From assembly GCF_013177635.1 (NCBI RefSeq), contig NZ_CP030944.1:310001-374000 (forward strand): 64,000 nt of DNA, given 5' to 3'. Each line of letters starts with the position of its first letter. Position 1 is the stretch's first letter. Under the pieces are notes generated by a model that saw nothing but the letters and a program-made list of their open reading frames with translations, ran no database searches and was not told the DNA's origin. A program made the position numbers and the translations under genes. Source of the stretch: Arcobacter aquimarinus. Its GTDB lineage: Bacteria; Campylobacterota; Campylobacteria; Campylobacterales; Arcobacteraceae. Below are positions 8,395-17,212 of the stretch, piece after piece.

Positions 8395-8727
8395 TTATAA
8401 AGTTATATTTTCAATCAACTCTATATTTTCATCTGTTATTATGATTGCATCAATACAATATTCTGTATTTAAATGTTTGATTTGAATATAGTATTCAGTA
8501 CTTCTTTTTATTTTTGATAATTTTGATTTTGTTATATTATTTATTGCAGTTTCATAATCTAAAGCAGATTTTACTTCTATGAAATGATATGTTTGATTTT
8601 TTTTTGCGATGATGTCAATTTCGCCTAGTTTTTTTGCATAAAAATTAGTTTCAATTATTTTAAAATTTAAATCTTCTAAAAAAGAGATAGCTTTTTTTTC
8701 AGCAATCTCTCCTTTATCTCTACTCAT
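8395..8727 (-). CDS. YraN/UPF0102-family endonuclease-like protein
   Basis: A 110-residue member of the YraN (UPF0102) family, which has a restriction-endonuclease-like fold. Seen: the catalytic-type motif GEIDIIAKK followed by HFIEVKS, i.e. the D...ExK arrangement, preceded by the helical start KGEIAEKKAISFLEDLNF. Known: biological function is unresolved; links to Holliday-junction processing are predicted only. It lies 17 bases downstream of thiS and is the last gene before the 8361-8393 hairpin. Confidence 0.88.
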   Translation of the reverse strand: MSRDKGEIAEKKAISFLEDLNFKIIETNFYAKKLGEIDIIAKKNQTYHFIEVKSALDYETAINNITKSKLSKIKRSTEYYIQIKHLNTEYCIDAIIITDENIELIENITL

Positions 8728-8744
8728 ATTTTTTTACTTCTATC

Positions 8745-8945
8745 TCACCCACCACCAACAAATTGAAGAAGTTCTATTTTATCGTCGTTTTTTGGAATGA
8801 AATTATTCCAATCATCTTTTTTTACAATATTCATATTAACAGCTGCTGCCATTACTTTGTTTTCAATTTGCAAGTTTGTTATTATATCTTGAAGTGAAAA
8901 AGAGTTATCAAATTCTTTTATTTCACCATTTATTACTAAAGTCAT
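8745..8945 (-). CDS. thiS: Sulfur-carrier protein ThiS
   Basis: A 66-residue ubiquitin-like protein whose C-terminal glycine is adenylated and thiocarboxylated to carry sulfur for thiamine thiazole synthesis. Seen: the start MTLVINGEIKEF, the core KVMAAAVNMNIV and the C-terminal tail QFVGGG ending in the diglycine. The partners thiF, thiG and thiH are not in the window. It lies 52 bases after the MidA-type methyltransferase gene and 17 before yraN, in the same orientation. Confidence 0.88.
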   Translation of the reverse strand: MTLVINGEIKEFDNSFSLQDIITNLQIENKVMAAAVNMNIVKKDDWNNFIPKNDDKIELLQFVGGG

Positions 8946-8997
8946 AATTCATACCTTTTTATATTTTTTATAAACACAGATTATACAAGCACTTAAC

Positions 8998-10005
8998 TTA
9001 TTTTCTTATATTTAAAGTTTTAAATCTGTCTCCCATTCCAGTTGGTTCTAATAAAATTTTTACTTTTTGAGTCTCTTTTAAATAAGCTTTTTCATTTACA
9101 TTTGCTTTTAGAATCTCTAATAGATCTAAAATACCAAATTCTACAAGGGATTTTAATTGAGTATTAAATTTTATATCTTTGATATTATTTTCTATAAAAC
9201 AATCATTTAAATAATTAAAATGAACATCATAAGTAATATCAGATTTTTTAAAGAGTTTTCCTAAATCTAAATTTTCTTCAAAAATTGGATAAACAGCATG
9301 TTTTTCATAAATTCTTGCAGAAAAATCATTTCTTGGAAATCTATCTCCATAGTCAAATGTTAAAAATTCAAAACTATCTATATTTGAACAAATTGTATTT
9401 ACAAAATTTTTATATGAAAGTGCAACTTCTCCTTTTGTAATTGAGTATTTTTTGCAATGATTTATTATTTTTTCATCTATACAATCAATAAATTTTATTT
9501 CATGATTTATAATAAATGCTTGTTGTAAAACATCATTTTTATTGGTATAAACTAAATCACAAGCAAATGCATCAAATATCTCATTTGCAATAATATAAGC
9601 ATTTTGAAGTTTAACTTCGTTTATATCATTAAAATGTTTTATTTTTATACTATCTCCAAAAGATTCTTTTAAATAGTTTTTTTGTTGAATCTGAAGATTT
9701 TCAAATCTTTCAACTATCGCAAAATTAAGCGTTTCAAGAAGTTGTGGTTTTAGTGTGTAGATATATTGAATAATATCAGCTAAAAGATAGCCATGATGAG
9801 CCCCAATTTCTAAAATAGTAGTATTATTTGGTAAAAATCCTTCTTCAATTGAAGATATTATTTTTTTAGCAATTGAACCACCAAAAAAAGAGGAAGTGGA
9901 AACGCTGGTGAAAAAATCACCATCTTTCCCTATTTCTTTATAGTTTGAATAATAACCATCTTTTCCATAAAGCCAGTCATTAAAATAATCACAAAATTTT
10001 ATCAT
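8998..10005 (-). CDS. MidA/NDUFAF7-family SAM-dependent methyltransferase
   Basis: A 335-residue member of the DUF185/MidA family; the mitochondrial homologue NDUFAF7 dimethylates an arginine of a complex I subunit. Seen: the N-terminal FCDYFNDWLYGKDGYY, a SAM-binding motif TILEIGAHHGYLLADI, the segment AYIIANEIFDAFACDL and EFLTFDYGDRFP. Bacterial substrates are unknown. Complex I is encoded at 61980-64000, but any functional link is inference. The start overlaps the OmpA lipoprotein stop by 4 bases (ATGA), so translation is coupled. Confidence 0.88.
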   Translation of the reverse strand: MIKFCDYFNDWLYGKDGYYSNYKEIGKDGDFFTSVSTSSFFGGSIAKKIISSIEEGFLPNNTTILEIGAHHGYLLADIIQYIYTLKPQLLETLNFAIVERFENLQIQQKNYLKESFGDSIKIKHFNDINEVKLQNAYIIANEIFDAFACDLVYTNKNDVLQQAFIINHEIKFIDCIDEKIINHCKKYSITKGEVALSYKNFVNTICSNIDSFEFLTFDYGDRFPRNDFSARIYEKHAVYPIFEENLDLGKLFKKSDITYDVHFNYLNDCFIENNIKDIKFNTQLKSLVEFGILDLLEILKANVNEKAYLKETQKVKILLEPTGMGDRFKTLNIRK

Positions 10006-10727
10006 TTACAAACATCAATAACTGATTGTTGATTTGGATATAAATATACTTCAACTCTTCTATTTAATCCCATATTTGCTTCATTATTATTTAGTGCAAC
10101 TGGTTTATCAAAAGAACAACCTCTTGAGAAAATTTGATTAGAAACACCAGAATTATAAATAATATTACCTACATTACTAGCTCTTTTTTCAGATAAATTT
10201 TGATTATAAGCGTGAGTTCCTCTATTATCTGTGTGACCTACAACTTGAACTAAAGTATTTGGATATTTTTGTAAAACAGAGTTTATTTTAGATATTTTTG
10301 TTTGAGCACTATAAGTTGGATTTGCTGAATTTGTTTCAAACATCATATCATCTCTAAACATTACTTTTACATAGTTATCTGTATTTGAAACAATTAAATC
10401 TTGATTTGGGTCTAGTGCTGCATTTGGATTATTGTTTACATTTGTATTTAAACTTTCAGCAACTTCTTGAGCTTGTTTATCCATACTATAACCAATAGCT
10501 CCACCAATAGCAGCACCTGCAACTGCTCCTATTACTTTATTTCTACTTTTACTTCCTCCACCAACATTATTTCCAAGAACAACACCTGCAATAGTTCCTA
10601 ATGTTGCACCTATAATAGCATTTTGATTGTTATCAAATGTTTGGTTTCCAGTTGTTGTAGCACAACCAGTAATCATTGATGCAATAACTGCTGTTGATAA
10701 AATAGTTTTTAAATTTATAAATTTCAT
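10002..10727 (-). CDS. OmpA-family lipoprotein with glycine-zipper segment
   Basis: A 241-residue outer-membrane lipoprotein of the YiaD type. Seen: a signal peptide with lipobox ITGC (acylated C22), a glycine-rich zipper region about residues 38-80 (IIGATLGTIAGVVLG and VIGAVAGAAIGGAIG), then a C-terminal OmpA domain from about residue 115. The peptidoglycan-binding signature is VVGHTDNRGTHAYNQNLSEK. It probably tethers the outer membrane to the cell wall. It is first in the run ompA-like / midA / thiS / yraN. The minus-strand region just upstream includes TATGAT/TAGAAT-like -10 sequences, and pyk is divergent. Confidence 0.92.
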   Translation of the reverse strand: MKFINLKTILSTAVIASMITGCATTTGNQTFDNNQNAIIGATLGTIAGVVLGNNVGGGSKSRNKVIGAVAGAAIGGAIGYSMDKQAQEVAESLNTNVNNNPNAALDPNQDLIVSNTDNYVKVMFRDDMMFETNSANPTYSAQTKISKINSVLQKYPNTLVQVVGHTDNRGTHAYNQNLSEKRASNVGNIIYNSGVSNQIFSRGCSFDKPVALNNNEANMGLNRRVEVYLYPNQQSVIDVCK

Positions 10728-10804
10728 AATGAACCTTTTTTAATAAGTTTTAATTCTATCATATTTAACATATTAATTGTGAAAAAATAGTAGAGTCTTT
10801 ATGG

Positions 10805-10835
10805 TTACATTAATGTAATAATTTTATGTTATAAT
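10805..10835 (+). promoter_or_regulatory. pyk promoter with 14-bp palindrome
   Basis: TTACATTAATGTAA (10805-10818) is a perfect palindrome, 11 bases upstream of a TATAAT -10 hexamer (10830-10835). It ends 43 bases before the pyk start. Its position suits an operator for a dimeric regulator acting on pyk, or on the divergent OmpA lipoprotein gene. The regulator is unknown. Confidence 0.5.
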
Positions 10836-10861
10836 AAAAATAACTTAAATAAGGAGTTTCT

Positions 10862-12322
10862 ATGGAAAAAAGAACAAAAATATTAGCAACTTTAGGCCCA
10901 GCAAGCCATAGTATAGAGATGATTGAAGGATTAATTAAAGCTGGTGCAAACATGTTTAGATTAAATTTTTCACATGGAAGTCATGAATATCATTTAGAAA
11001 CGTTAAATAATATTAAAGCAGCTATGAAAAATACAGGTAAAACTGTAGGTATTTTACAAGATATTTCAGGACCAAAAGTAAGAATTGGTGATTTAAAAGA
11101 GTCTTTTGAACTTTTTAGAGATGATATTATTACATTTTTAAAAAATGAAATAGTTGGATATAAAAGAGGTGATAAAGATTATGTTGTATCTATTAATTAC
11201 CCAGATATTTTAGATAAAGTTAAAATTGATGAATATATATATTTGTATGATGGAACAATTAGAGCAAAAGTTATTGAAACAGGTAAAGAGGTAAAAGCAA
11301 AAATTGAAAATCATGGAACTTTATCTTCAAAAAAAGGTGTGAATTTCCCAAATACAGTAATTGATATTGATGTAATTACAAAAAAAGATGAAAAAGATAT
11401 AGCTTGGGGAGTTGAAAACGAAGTTGATTATTTTGCTATCTCATTTGTTCAAAATGCAAAAGATATGAAAAATGCAAGAAAACTTTTAAATGGATATAAA
11501 GGTAAATTAATTGCAAAAATTGAAAAATTTGATGCAGTTGAAAATATTGATGAAATTATAGAAGCTAGTGATGGATTAATGGTTGCAAGGGGAGATTTAG
11601 GAATAGAAGTTCCATATTATGATGTTCCAACTATTCAAAAAATGCTTATAAAAAAAGCAAATTTAAAAGGAATACCTGTAATTACAGCAACTCAAATGCT
11701 TTTATCTATGACAGAAAACGAAAGAGCAACAAGAGCTGAAATCTCAGACGTAGCTAATGCTGTTTTAGATGGAACTGATGTTGTAATGCTTTCTGAAGAG
11801 AGTGCTGTTGGAACTGATCCTGTAAATGTTGTTGATACAATGAAAAATATCATTGCAAAAACAGAAGATATTTATAATTATGATAAACAGTATAAATTTC
11901 CATATTTAGATGAATTTGATGTTATTCAAGCAACTGTAACTAAACTTGCAGATGATTTAAAAGCAGATGGAATTTTAGCACTTACAAGTTCTGGAAGATC
12001 AGCTGTTAAAATGTCAAGATATAGACCAAAAACTCCAATCTTTACATTTACTCATAAGAAAAAAGTGTTAAATTCACTAACTGCTGTTTGGGGAGTTGAA
12101 CCAGTTGGAACTATAAAAGAGGCACAAGCTTCTAAAATGTTTCAAAAGATGTTGAAATCTTTAGATGAGATTGGAAAATTAAAGAAAAATGGTTTATACG
12201 TAGCAACAGTTGGTTATCCGGTTGGAATGCCAGGAAGTACTAATACTATCAAAATCTTAACTCCATCTGAAATAGAGTATTATTTAAATTTTAAAGAGAA
12301 AAATAATAAAGATAAGAAGTAA
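10862..12322 (+). CDS. pyk: Pyruvate kinase
   Basis: It converts phosphoenolpyruvate and ADP to pyruvate and ATP. The 486 residues have the usual length. Seen: RTKILATLGPAS at the start, FRLNFSHGS, the active-site segment KIEKFDAVENIDEIIEASDG, MVARGDLGIEVP, and the helix signature PVITATQMLLSM. The effector-binding C-terminal domain (ILALTSSGRSAVKMSRYRP) is complete. The Shine-Dalgarno AAGGAG is 6 bases upstream. Its promoter has a 14-bp palindrome, and the gene ends in a hairpin shared with the convergent TolC-like gene. Confidence 0.96.
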   Translation: MEKRTKILATLGPASHSIEMIEGLIKAGANMFRLNFSHGSHEYHLETLNNIKAAMKNTGKTVGILQDISGPKVRIGDLKESFELFRDDIITFLKNEIVGYKRGDKDYVVSINYPDILDKVKIDEYIYLYDGTIRAKVIETGKEVKAKIENHGTLSSKKGVNFPNTVIDIDVITKKDEKDIAWGVENEVDYFAISFVQNAKDMKNARKLLNGYKGKLIAKIEKFDAVENIDEIIEASDGLMVARGDLGIEVPYYDVPTIQKMLIKKANLKGIPVITATQMLLSMTENERATRAEISDVANAVLDGTDVVMLSEESAVGTDPVNVVDTMKNIIAKTEDIYNYDKQYKFPYLDEFDVIQATVTKLADDLKADGILALTSSGRSAVKMSRYRPKTPIFTFTHKKKVLNSLTAVWGVEPVGTIKEAQASKMFQKMLKSLDEIGKLKKNGLYVATVGYPVGMPGSTNTIKILTPSEIEYYLNFKEKNNKDKK

Positions 12323-12341
12323 TTTAAAAATATTCAGCATA

Positions 12342-12370
12342 GTATGCAAAACTATTGAAGTTTTGCATAC
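12342..12370. terminator. Bidirectional hairpin between pyk and the TolC-like gene
   Basis: GTATGCAAAACT (12342-12353) and AGTTTTGCATAC (12359-12370) form a perfect 12-bp stem with a 5-base loop. It lies 19 bases after the pyk stop and includes the stop and last codons of the convergent gene. Confidence 0.6.
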
Positions 12371-13545
12371 ATTTCAAGAAGTTCTATTTGTTTTTCTATT
12401 TCATAGATTTTTAAATCTAAAGATTTAATTTTTTGTGAGTTTTGTAAAGTATCCACATCACTTTGAGTTTTGATTTGAGCCTCTTTTTCTTCATTTATGA
12501 TTTTCAAAATTGAGTCATAAACTTCTAAATCATCTTTTGTGATTTGTAGTCTCTCATCAAGCATAGATATTTTTTCAAGTTTTGTTTTAAAAAAAGTTTT
12601 TTCATCATCAATGCTATTTTCAAGATTTAGTTTCGATTTTAAATAATCTATTTTTTTACTTTCTATATCATTGAAAGTTCTTGTATCAAGAGGAATATTT
12701 AAACTTAATCCAAAAGTTTGTTCATTTTCTTTATCTAGTCCATTTTTATTATCAGTTTCATGATATTTTGAATAAGTATAAAATGCATTTACACTTGGCA
12801 GATATTTTGCCATTGTCATGTATGAATAATTTCCTTTTTTTTCTATATCCGCTTCTAATTTTTTTAGTTCAATATTATTTTCCATAAACTCTTTTTCATT
12901 AAATAGTTTAAAAATAGGAAGTTCAAATTTTGTGTAATCTTGTGAAGAGATATTATTGAAGTTATTGATTAATTCTTGTTTTTGGTACTTTAAATCTACA
13001 AGATTATGTTTTGTTATATTCAATGTTAAAAGAGCATCATCCAAAAATGAAGCATCTAAAAAACCATTTAAAACTTGTTCTTTTTTTCTAGTTACATCAA
13101 TTTTTGCATTTTCTAAAGTATATTTTGCTTTTTGCAGATTTAAGTTTGTTTTTTCAATATTATATAAAAGATTCAAAGCTTGCTTAATAAGCTCTTTTTT
13201 TTGTTGTTCTAATTCGATAGAAGCATAATCATACGATGAATCAGCATATTTAATAGCTTTATATATTCCACCACTTTGGAAAATTGGTTGATTTATTGAG
13301 ATTATTGATTGAGCTGTTTCATACTCTTCCCCAAGATTTTTTTTGTATTGATAAGTTATTGGATTTATCCAATCTTTTCTTAATTTTGAACTATCTTGTT
13401 CTATTTGTTCTTTCGTTAAATTAAAAGTTTCTAACCTTTTATCAGAGATTATTTTTTCATCAAAAAGTTCATTTGAAGCGTACAAATTTATGGAGATTAA
13501 ACTACAAAGAAGTAGTTTAACCTTGCTTGATTTTATCAAGTGCAT
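12352..13545 (-). CDS. TolC-family outer-membrane efflux-type protein
   Basis: A TolC-like protein of 397 residues from the preferred start. The upstream Met (13569) would add eight residues ahead of a clear signal peptide. The ATG at 13543-13545 has a Shine-Dalgarno AAAGG and begins MHLIKSSKVKLLLCSLISIN, with predicted cleavage after LYA. The mature protein is mostly long alternating helices and coiled coil, with NPITYQYKKNLGEEYETAQS and a second repeat near LPSVNAFYTYSKYHE. This matches the duplicated helical hairpin of the family. No membrane-fusion or pump genes are adjacent, so the partner is unknown. It overlaps the argD 3' end by 29 bases. Confidence 0.8.
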   Translation of the reverse strand: MHLIKSSKVKLLLCSLISINLYASNELFDEKIISDKRLETFNLTKEQIEQDSSKLRKDWINPITYQYKKNLGEEYETAQSIISINQPIFQSGGIYKAIKYADSSYDYASIELEQQKKELIKQALNLLYNIEKTNLNLQKAKYTLENAKIDVTRKKEQVLNGFLDASFLDDALLTLNITKHNLVDLKYQKQELINNFNNISSQDYTKFELPIFKLFNEKEFMENNIELKKLEADIEKKGNYSYMTMAKYLPSVNAFYTYSKYHETDNKNGLDKENEQTFGLSLNIPLDTRTFNDIESKKIDYLKSKLNLENSIDDEKTFFKTKLEKISMLDERLQITKDDLEVYDSILKIINEEKEAQIKTQSDVDTLQNSQKIKSLDLKIYEIEKQIELLEMYAKLQ

Positions 13546-14716
13546 TTTGTAACCTTTTAAAACCTTCATTTATTTCTTCTTTTGAAATAGTTAAAGCAGG
13601 AAGAAGTCTTAAAGTATTTTTACCTGCTTTTAAAACTAAAACACCATTTTCAAAAGCAGTTTTAATAATAAGTGCTAATGTATCAGCATCTTTTACTCTT
13701 AATCCTCTCATTAATCCAAGACCTACGTTATCAGTGAAAAATTCTTTATTATTTTCATAAATTTCATTTAGTTTAGTATTAAAATAGATAATAGTTTCAT
13801 CTAAAGCTCCACTATCTTTTACCTCTTCTAAAATATCTAAAACTTCTAAAGCAGCAGATGTTACAAGATAGTTTCCTCCAAAAGTAGAACCATGGTCACC
13901 TGGACTAAAAATATCTTTTAAAGTAGTCATAATAGCTCCAATTGGAACACCACCACCTAGACCTTTTGCAAGTGTTACAATATCAGGTTCAATCTCATAA
14001 AGATTTGATGCTAAAAATTCACCAGTTCTAAAAACACCTGTTTGAACTTCATCGATGATTAATAAAATATCATTTTCTTTTAAAAATTTTGCTAATTCTT
14101 GAATCTCTTTTTTATCAAATGGCTGAACTCCACCTTCACCTTGAACAAGTTCAATCATAACAGCAACTGTTTCATTATCTATTGCATTGTAAATATCATC
14201 TATTCTATTATGATATGAAAAACCATCAGGATATGGAGCAAAATTTGGAGTATGCATTGATTCTTGACCAGTTGCTTTTACTGTTGTGATAGTTCTTCCA
14301 TGAAAAGAGTGCTCTAGTGTGATAACTTTATATCTTTTATTTTCAAATTTAGTTTCACCATATTTTCTAGCAATTTTTATAGCACCTTCATTTGCTTCAG
14401 CACCACTATTTGAGAAAAAAGTTCTAATATCATAACCACTTAACTCTTTTAATTTTTTAGCAAGTTTTGCTTGTGGTTCAATTGCGTATAAATTTGAAAT
14501 ATGTGTGATATTTAAAATTTGTTCATAAATTTTATCTGCTACTCTTTTATTACCATGTCCAACGCTACAAACAGCAATTCCTGATGTGAAATCTATGTAA
14601 TCTTTATCATTTTCATCAAATAAAGTTGCGTTTATACCTTTTTTGAAATTAACATAATTTCTAGCATATGTATGTAAAACATACTCTTTATCCATTTGTT
14701 CTAATAGTTCGTTCAT
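13517..14716 (-). CDS. argD: Acetylornithine aminotransferase
   Basis: A class III PLP aminotransferase (399 residues) for the fourth step of arginine synthesis; such enzymes often also act on succinyl-diaminopimelate. Seen: FTSGIAVCSVGHGN, FFSNSGAEANEGAIK, the PLP-pocket segment IIDEVQTGVFRTG, and the lysine in TLAKGLGGGVPIGA. The 3' end overlaps the TolC-like gene, and the start is 72 bases after cti, so all three may share a transcript. No other arg genes are present. Confidence 0.93.
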   Translation of the reverse strand: MNELLEQMDKEYVLHTYARNYVNFKKGINATLFDENDKDYIDFTSGIAVCSVGHGNKRVADKIYEQILNITHISNLYAIEPQAKLAKKLKELSGYDIRTFFSNSGAEANEGAIKIARKYGETKFENKRYKVITLEHSFHGRTITTVKATGQESMHTPNFAPYPDGFSYHNRIDDIYNAIDNETVAVMIELVQGEGGVQPFDKKEIQELAKFLKENDILLIIDEVQTGVFRTGEFLASNLYEIEPDIVTLAKGLGGGVPIGAIMTTLKDIFSPGDHGSTFGGNYLVTSAALEVLDILEEVKDSGALDETIIYFNTKLNEIYENNKEFFTDNVGLGLMRGLRVKDADTLALIIKTAFENGVLVLKAGKNTLRLLPALTISKEEINEGFKRLQNALDKIKQG

Positions 14717-14787
14717 TTTTTTCCTAAAAAACTAGATTATTTTTAAGGGCAAATTATATCTAAAATATTTAAACCAATCATTAATAA

Positions 14788-17115
14788 TTATTCATTAATA
14801 GCTTGACTTAGATATCTATTTAAATCAAATAATCCATATTCTAAAAAATCATACTTTTTAAATTCTTTATCGAACCAATCAAAAACTTCCCAAAAGTTTG
14901 GATTAGCCCTATTAATAGCATATTTTAGTATTTTTTTATCATCTTCACTTGAGTTGTAATTTTGTAGTAAATTAAAAAATTCATCTAAGTCATTTTGTTT
15001 TACAACCATAAAAAGATTTGGATAAGAGCCTATAAACCCTTCAACAAAATTTATTCTATCTTTCGTTGGGTCAAGTCTTGATTTTTCATCAAAAAGTAGG
15101 GCTACATTATTATGCCATCTATTTACTACCATTGAATAAACTAGATTTTGACCTGAATTTAACTCTATTTTAATAAATGCTACATTTGATTTTTCACCAT
15201 TAAAATGTTTTATTAACTCAGAACTATTTGGTAAAGTTAGAGTTTTAAAACTCTCTTCAATTTCTTGTTTTGTATTATAAAATTCTTTTATTTCACTTCT
15301 TTTATAATCATCTTCGATAAAATTTATTGAATCTCTTTTATTATTTGTATAATTTAAAACTTTGTTTACAAACTCTTTTTTAAAATCTTTAGTTTCATAT
15401 TTTATATTAACATTATTATTTGAAGGTGTATAAACTGTTAAATATTGAGCTAACCAACCAATATACCAAGAATTAAAATAATTAATTCTTGAATCTTTTG
15501 GTAGAAATTCTAAGAAATTACTCTCTCCTTCAATTCTTAATCTATCCATATGAGTTCGCACCAAAAGCTGATGAGCTGTATTTCCAAATATATCAAAACC
15601 TGCAACTAATGAATAATAAATTCTTTCTAATAGTGGAAAATCAATAACCCATAAAGTCTTAGGAATATCCCCTAAAGCACCTTTATGAACTGATGCAGAG
15701 TCAAAATGTCTATAAATTGTCAAAATAGAATCATTTTGTTCTTTTTTATTTCCTTTCCAAATAGCATCAATATTTAATCCATTAGGATAATGTTGATTAT
15801 AAATTGAACCTCTATTTTTGTGGTATTTTTTAGCTAACTCATAATTATCTAAAGCTTTAAAAGTTTTGTATAAACTAGGATCTTCTCCATACTCATTTGG
15901 GATTGATAAATTTGGAATATTATTATGTAAAAAATATTTATCTTGCAGACTTAAATCATATTTTGGATCCATAAACATAACCCAAAAATGATCTTGAATA
16001 ACATTTAATGCAATTTGCCCTTTACAAACAGGTCCTCTAATAAAAGTCATAATAATATAGTGAATATCATCAAGTAAAAATTGGTATCTGCTACTTGCTG
16101 GAATTTGTTCAAAAGTTCTTAAAGCATTTGCAGAAATTTTACTATCGTATGGAGGTAAATATGGTTTTTGATCCCAAATTGCTTTAATAAAAAGTTCATT
16201 ATATCTTTCCAATTTTTTATCATCTAATTTATAAACCATATGTGTTTTATGAACAATTGTTGATTCTATTTTTTTAAATCTATAATAAAAAGGTTCTTCT
16301 ACTTTATCATAAGGAAATCTAGTTGCTATGATTTTAGGTTCTTGATTTGTTGGAGTAGTTGAACGAATTAGTTCAAAAAAATTTCCACTTTTTTCATCAA
16401 AAGATATATGTGCTAGAAACAGATGCTCATAGATATATCTTGAAGTTACTTGATGTTTTATATTTTTGTTATTAAGAAATTCCTCGAATTTTTTAATTTG
16501 TTTTTTTTCGAAATTAGTTATTTCATCTTTTTTTGTATCATCTATAGCACCTTGTTTTAACCAAGTCATTAAAAGATTGTATTCTTCTTTTTTAAGTGCT
16601 GGAAATCCATAGGGCATTCCTTTATGAGGATTTTCATCAAAATATTTTGCTAATTCATCTTTATTTTTTACACAGCTTAACTTATCAGTTTCAGGAGAAT
16701 ATTCTCCAATATTTAAAGGATTTGTTTGTTTTTGGAAAAGATATTGCATCATAATAGATTCATTTGAATCTTCTAAAAAATCAACAACAGAAAAAAATCC
16801 TTTTTCTCTCCACTCTTTTTCACTTGTTGCATCAATAAATAATCTTGTAGGATTATCAGCTCTTAATCTATTTGCATAAATATCAGCTTTTGAGCCTCCT
16901 CTTTCTATCCCTTCAAAAGAAGAGAGTTTTAATTGACAAGGTGAGTTATAGCACGAATGACAAGAAACACATCGATTATCTAATATTGGTTTTATATCTT
17001 TTATAAATGATATTTCTTTATTTACTGTTTCAAATTGTACGGGTTCAAGTGGTTTAATTGAACAAGCTGTAAATAAAAAAGTAATTAAAAAAAATAGTAT
17101 ATGTTTGATTTTCAT
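14788..17115 (-). CDS. cti: Fatty-acid cis/trans isomerase Cti
   Basis: A periplasmic heme protein that turns cis-unsaturated membrane fatty acids to trans, rigidifying the membrane under solvent, heat or osmotic stress. The start chosen is the ATG at 17113-17115, which begins MKIKHILFFLITFLFTACS. This is a lipoprotein-like signal ending in FTAC. The c-type heme motif CVSCH lies near residue 50 and is followed by a second cysteine pair (SCYNSPC). The 775 residues match the family. It is divergent from pyrB, and argD follows it. Activity is usually constitutive and controlled by substrate access, so the local context says little about regulation. Confidence 0.9.
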   Translation of the reverse strand: MKIKHILFFLITFLFTACSIKPLEPVQFETVNKEISFIKDIKPILDNRCVSCHSCYNSPCQLKLSSFEGIERGGSKADIYANRLRADNPTRLFIDATSEKEWREKGFFSVVDFLEDSNESIMMQYLFQKQTNPLNIGEYSPETDKLSCVKNKDELAKYFDENPHKGMPYGFPALKKEEYNLLMTWLKQGAIDDTKKDEITNFEKKQIKKFEEFLNNKNIKHQVTSRYIYEHLFLAHISFDEKSGNFFELIRSTTPTNQEPKIIATRFPYDKVEEPFYYRFKKIESTIVHKTHMVYKLDDKKLERYNELFIKAIWDQKPYLPPYDSKISANALRTFEQIPASSRYQFLLDDIHYIIMTFIRGPVCKGQIALNVIQDHFWVMFMDPKYDLSLQDKYFLHNNIPNLSIPNEYGEDPSLYKTFKALDNYELAKKYHKNRGSIYNQHYPNGLNIDAIWKGNKKEQNDSILTIYRHFDSASVHKGALGDIPKTLWVIDFPLLERIYYSLVAGFDIFGNTAHQLLVRTHMDRLRIEGESNFLEFLPKDSRINYFNSWYIGWLAQYLTVYTPSNNNVNIKYETKDFKKEFVNKVLNYTNNKRDSINFIEDDYKRSEIKEFYNTKQEIEESFKTLTLPNSSELIKHFNGEKSNVAFIKIELNSGQNLVYSMVVNRWHNNVALLFDEKSRLDPTKDRINFVEGFIGSYPNLFMVVKQNDLDEFFNLLQNYNSSEDDKKILKYAINRANPNFWEVFDWFDKEFKKYDFLEYGLFDLNRYLSQAINE

Positions 17116-17212
17116 AAAAATTCCCAAAAAAGTAAAGTTTTACATTATACAGAAAAGTTTTATTTTTTAAAGAGCTTTTTGCTAAAATCCAAACTAAAAT
17201 TAAAGGAAAAAA

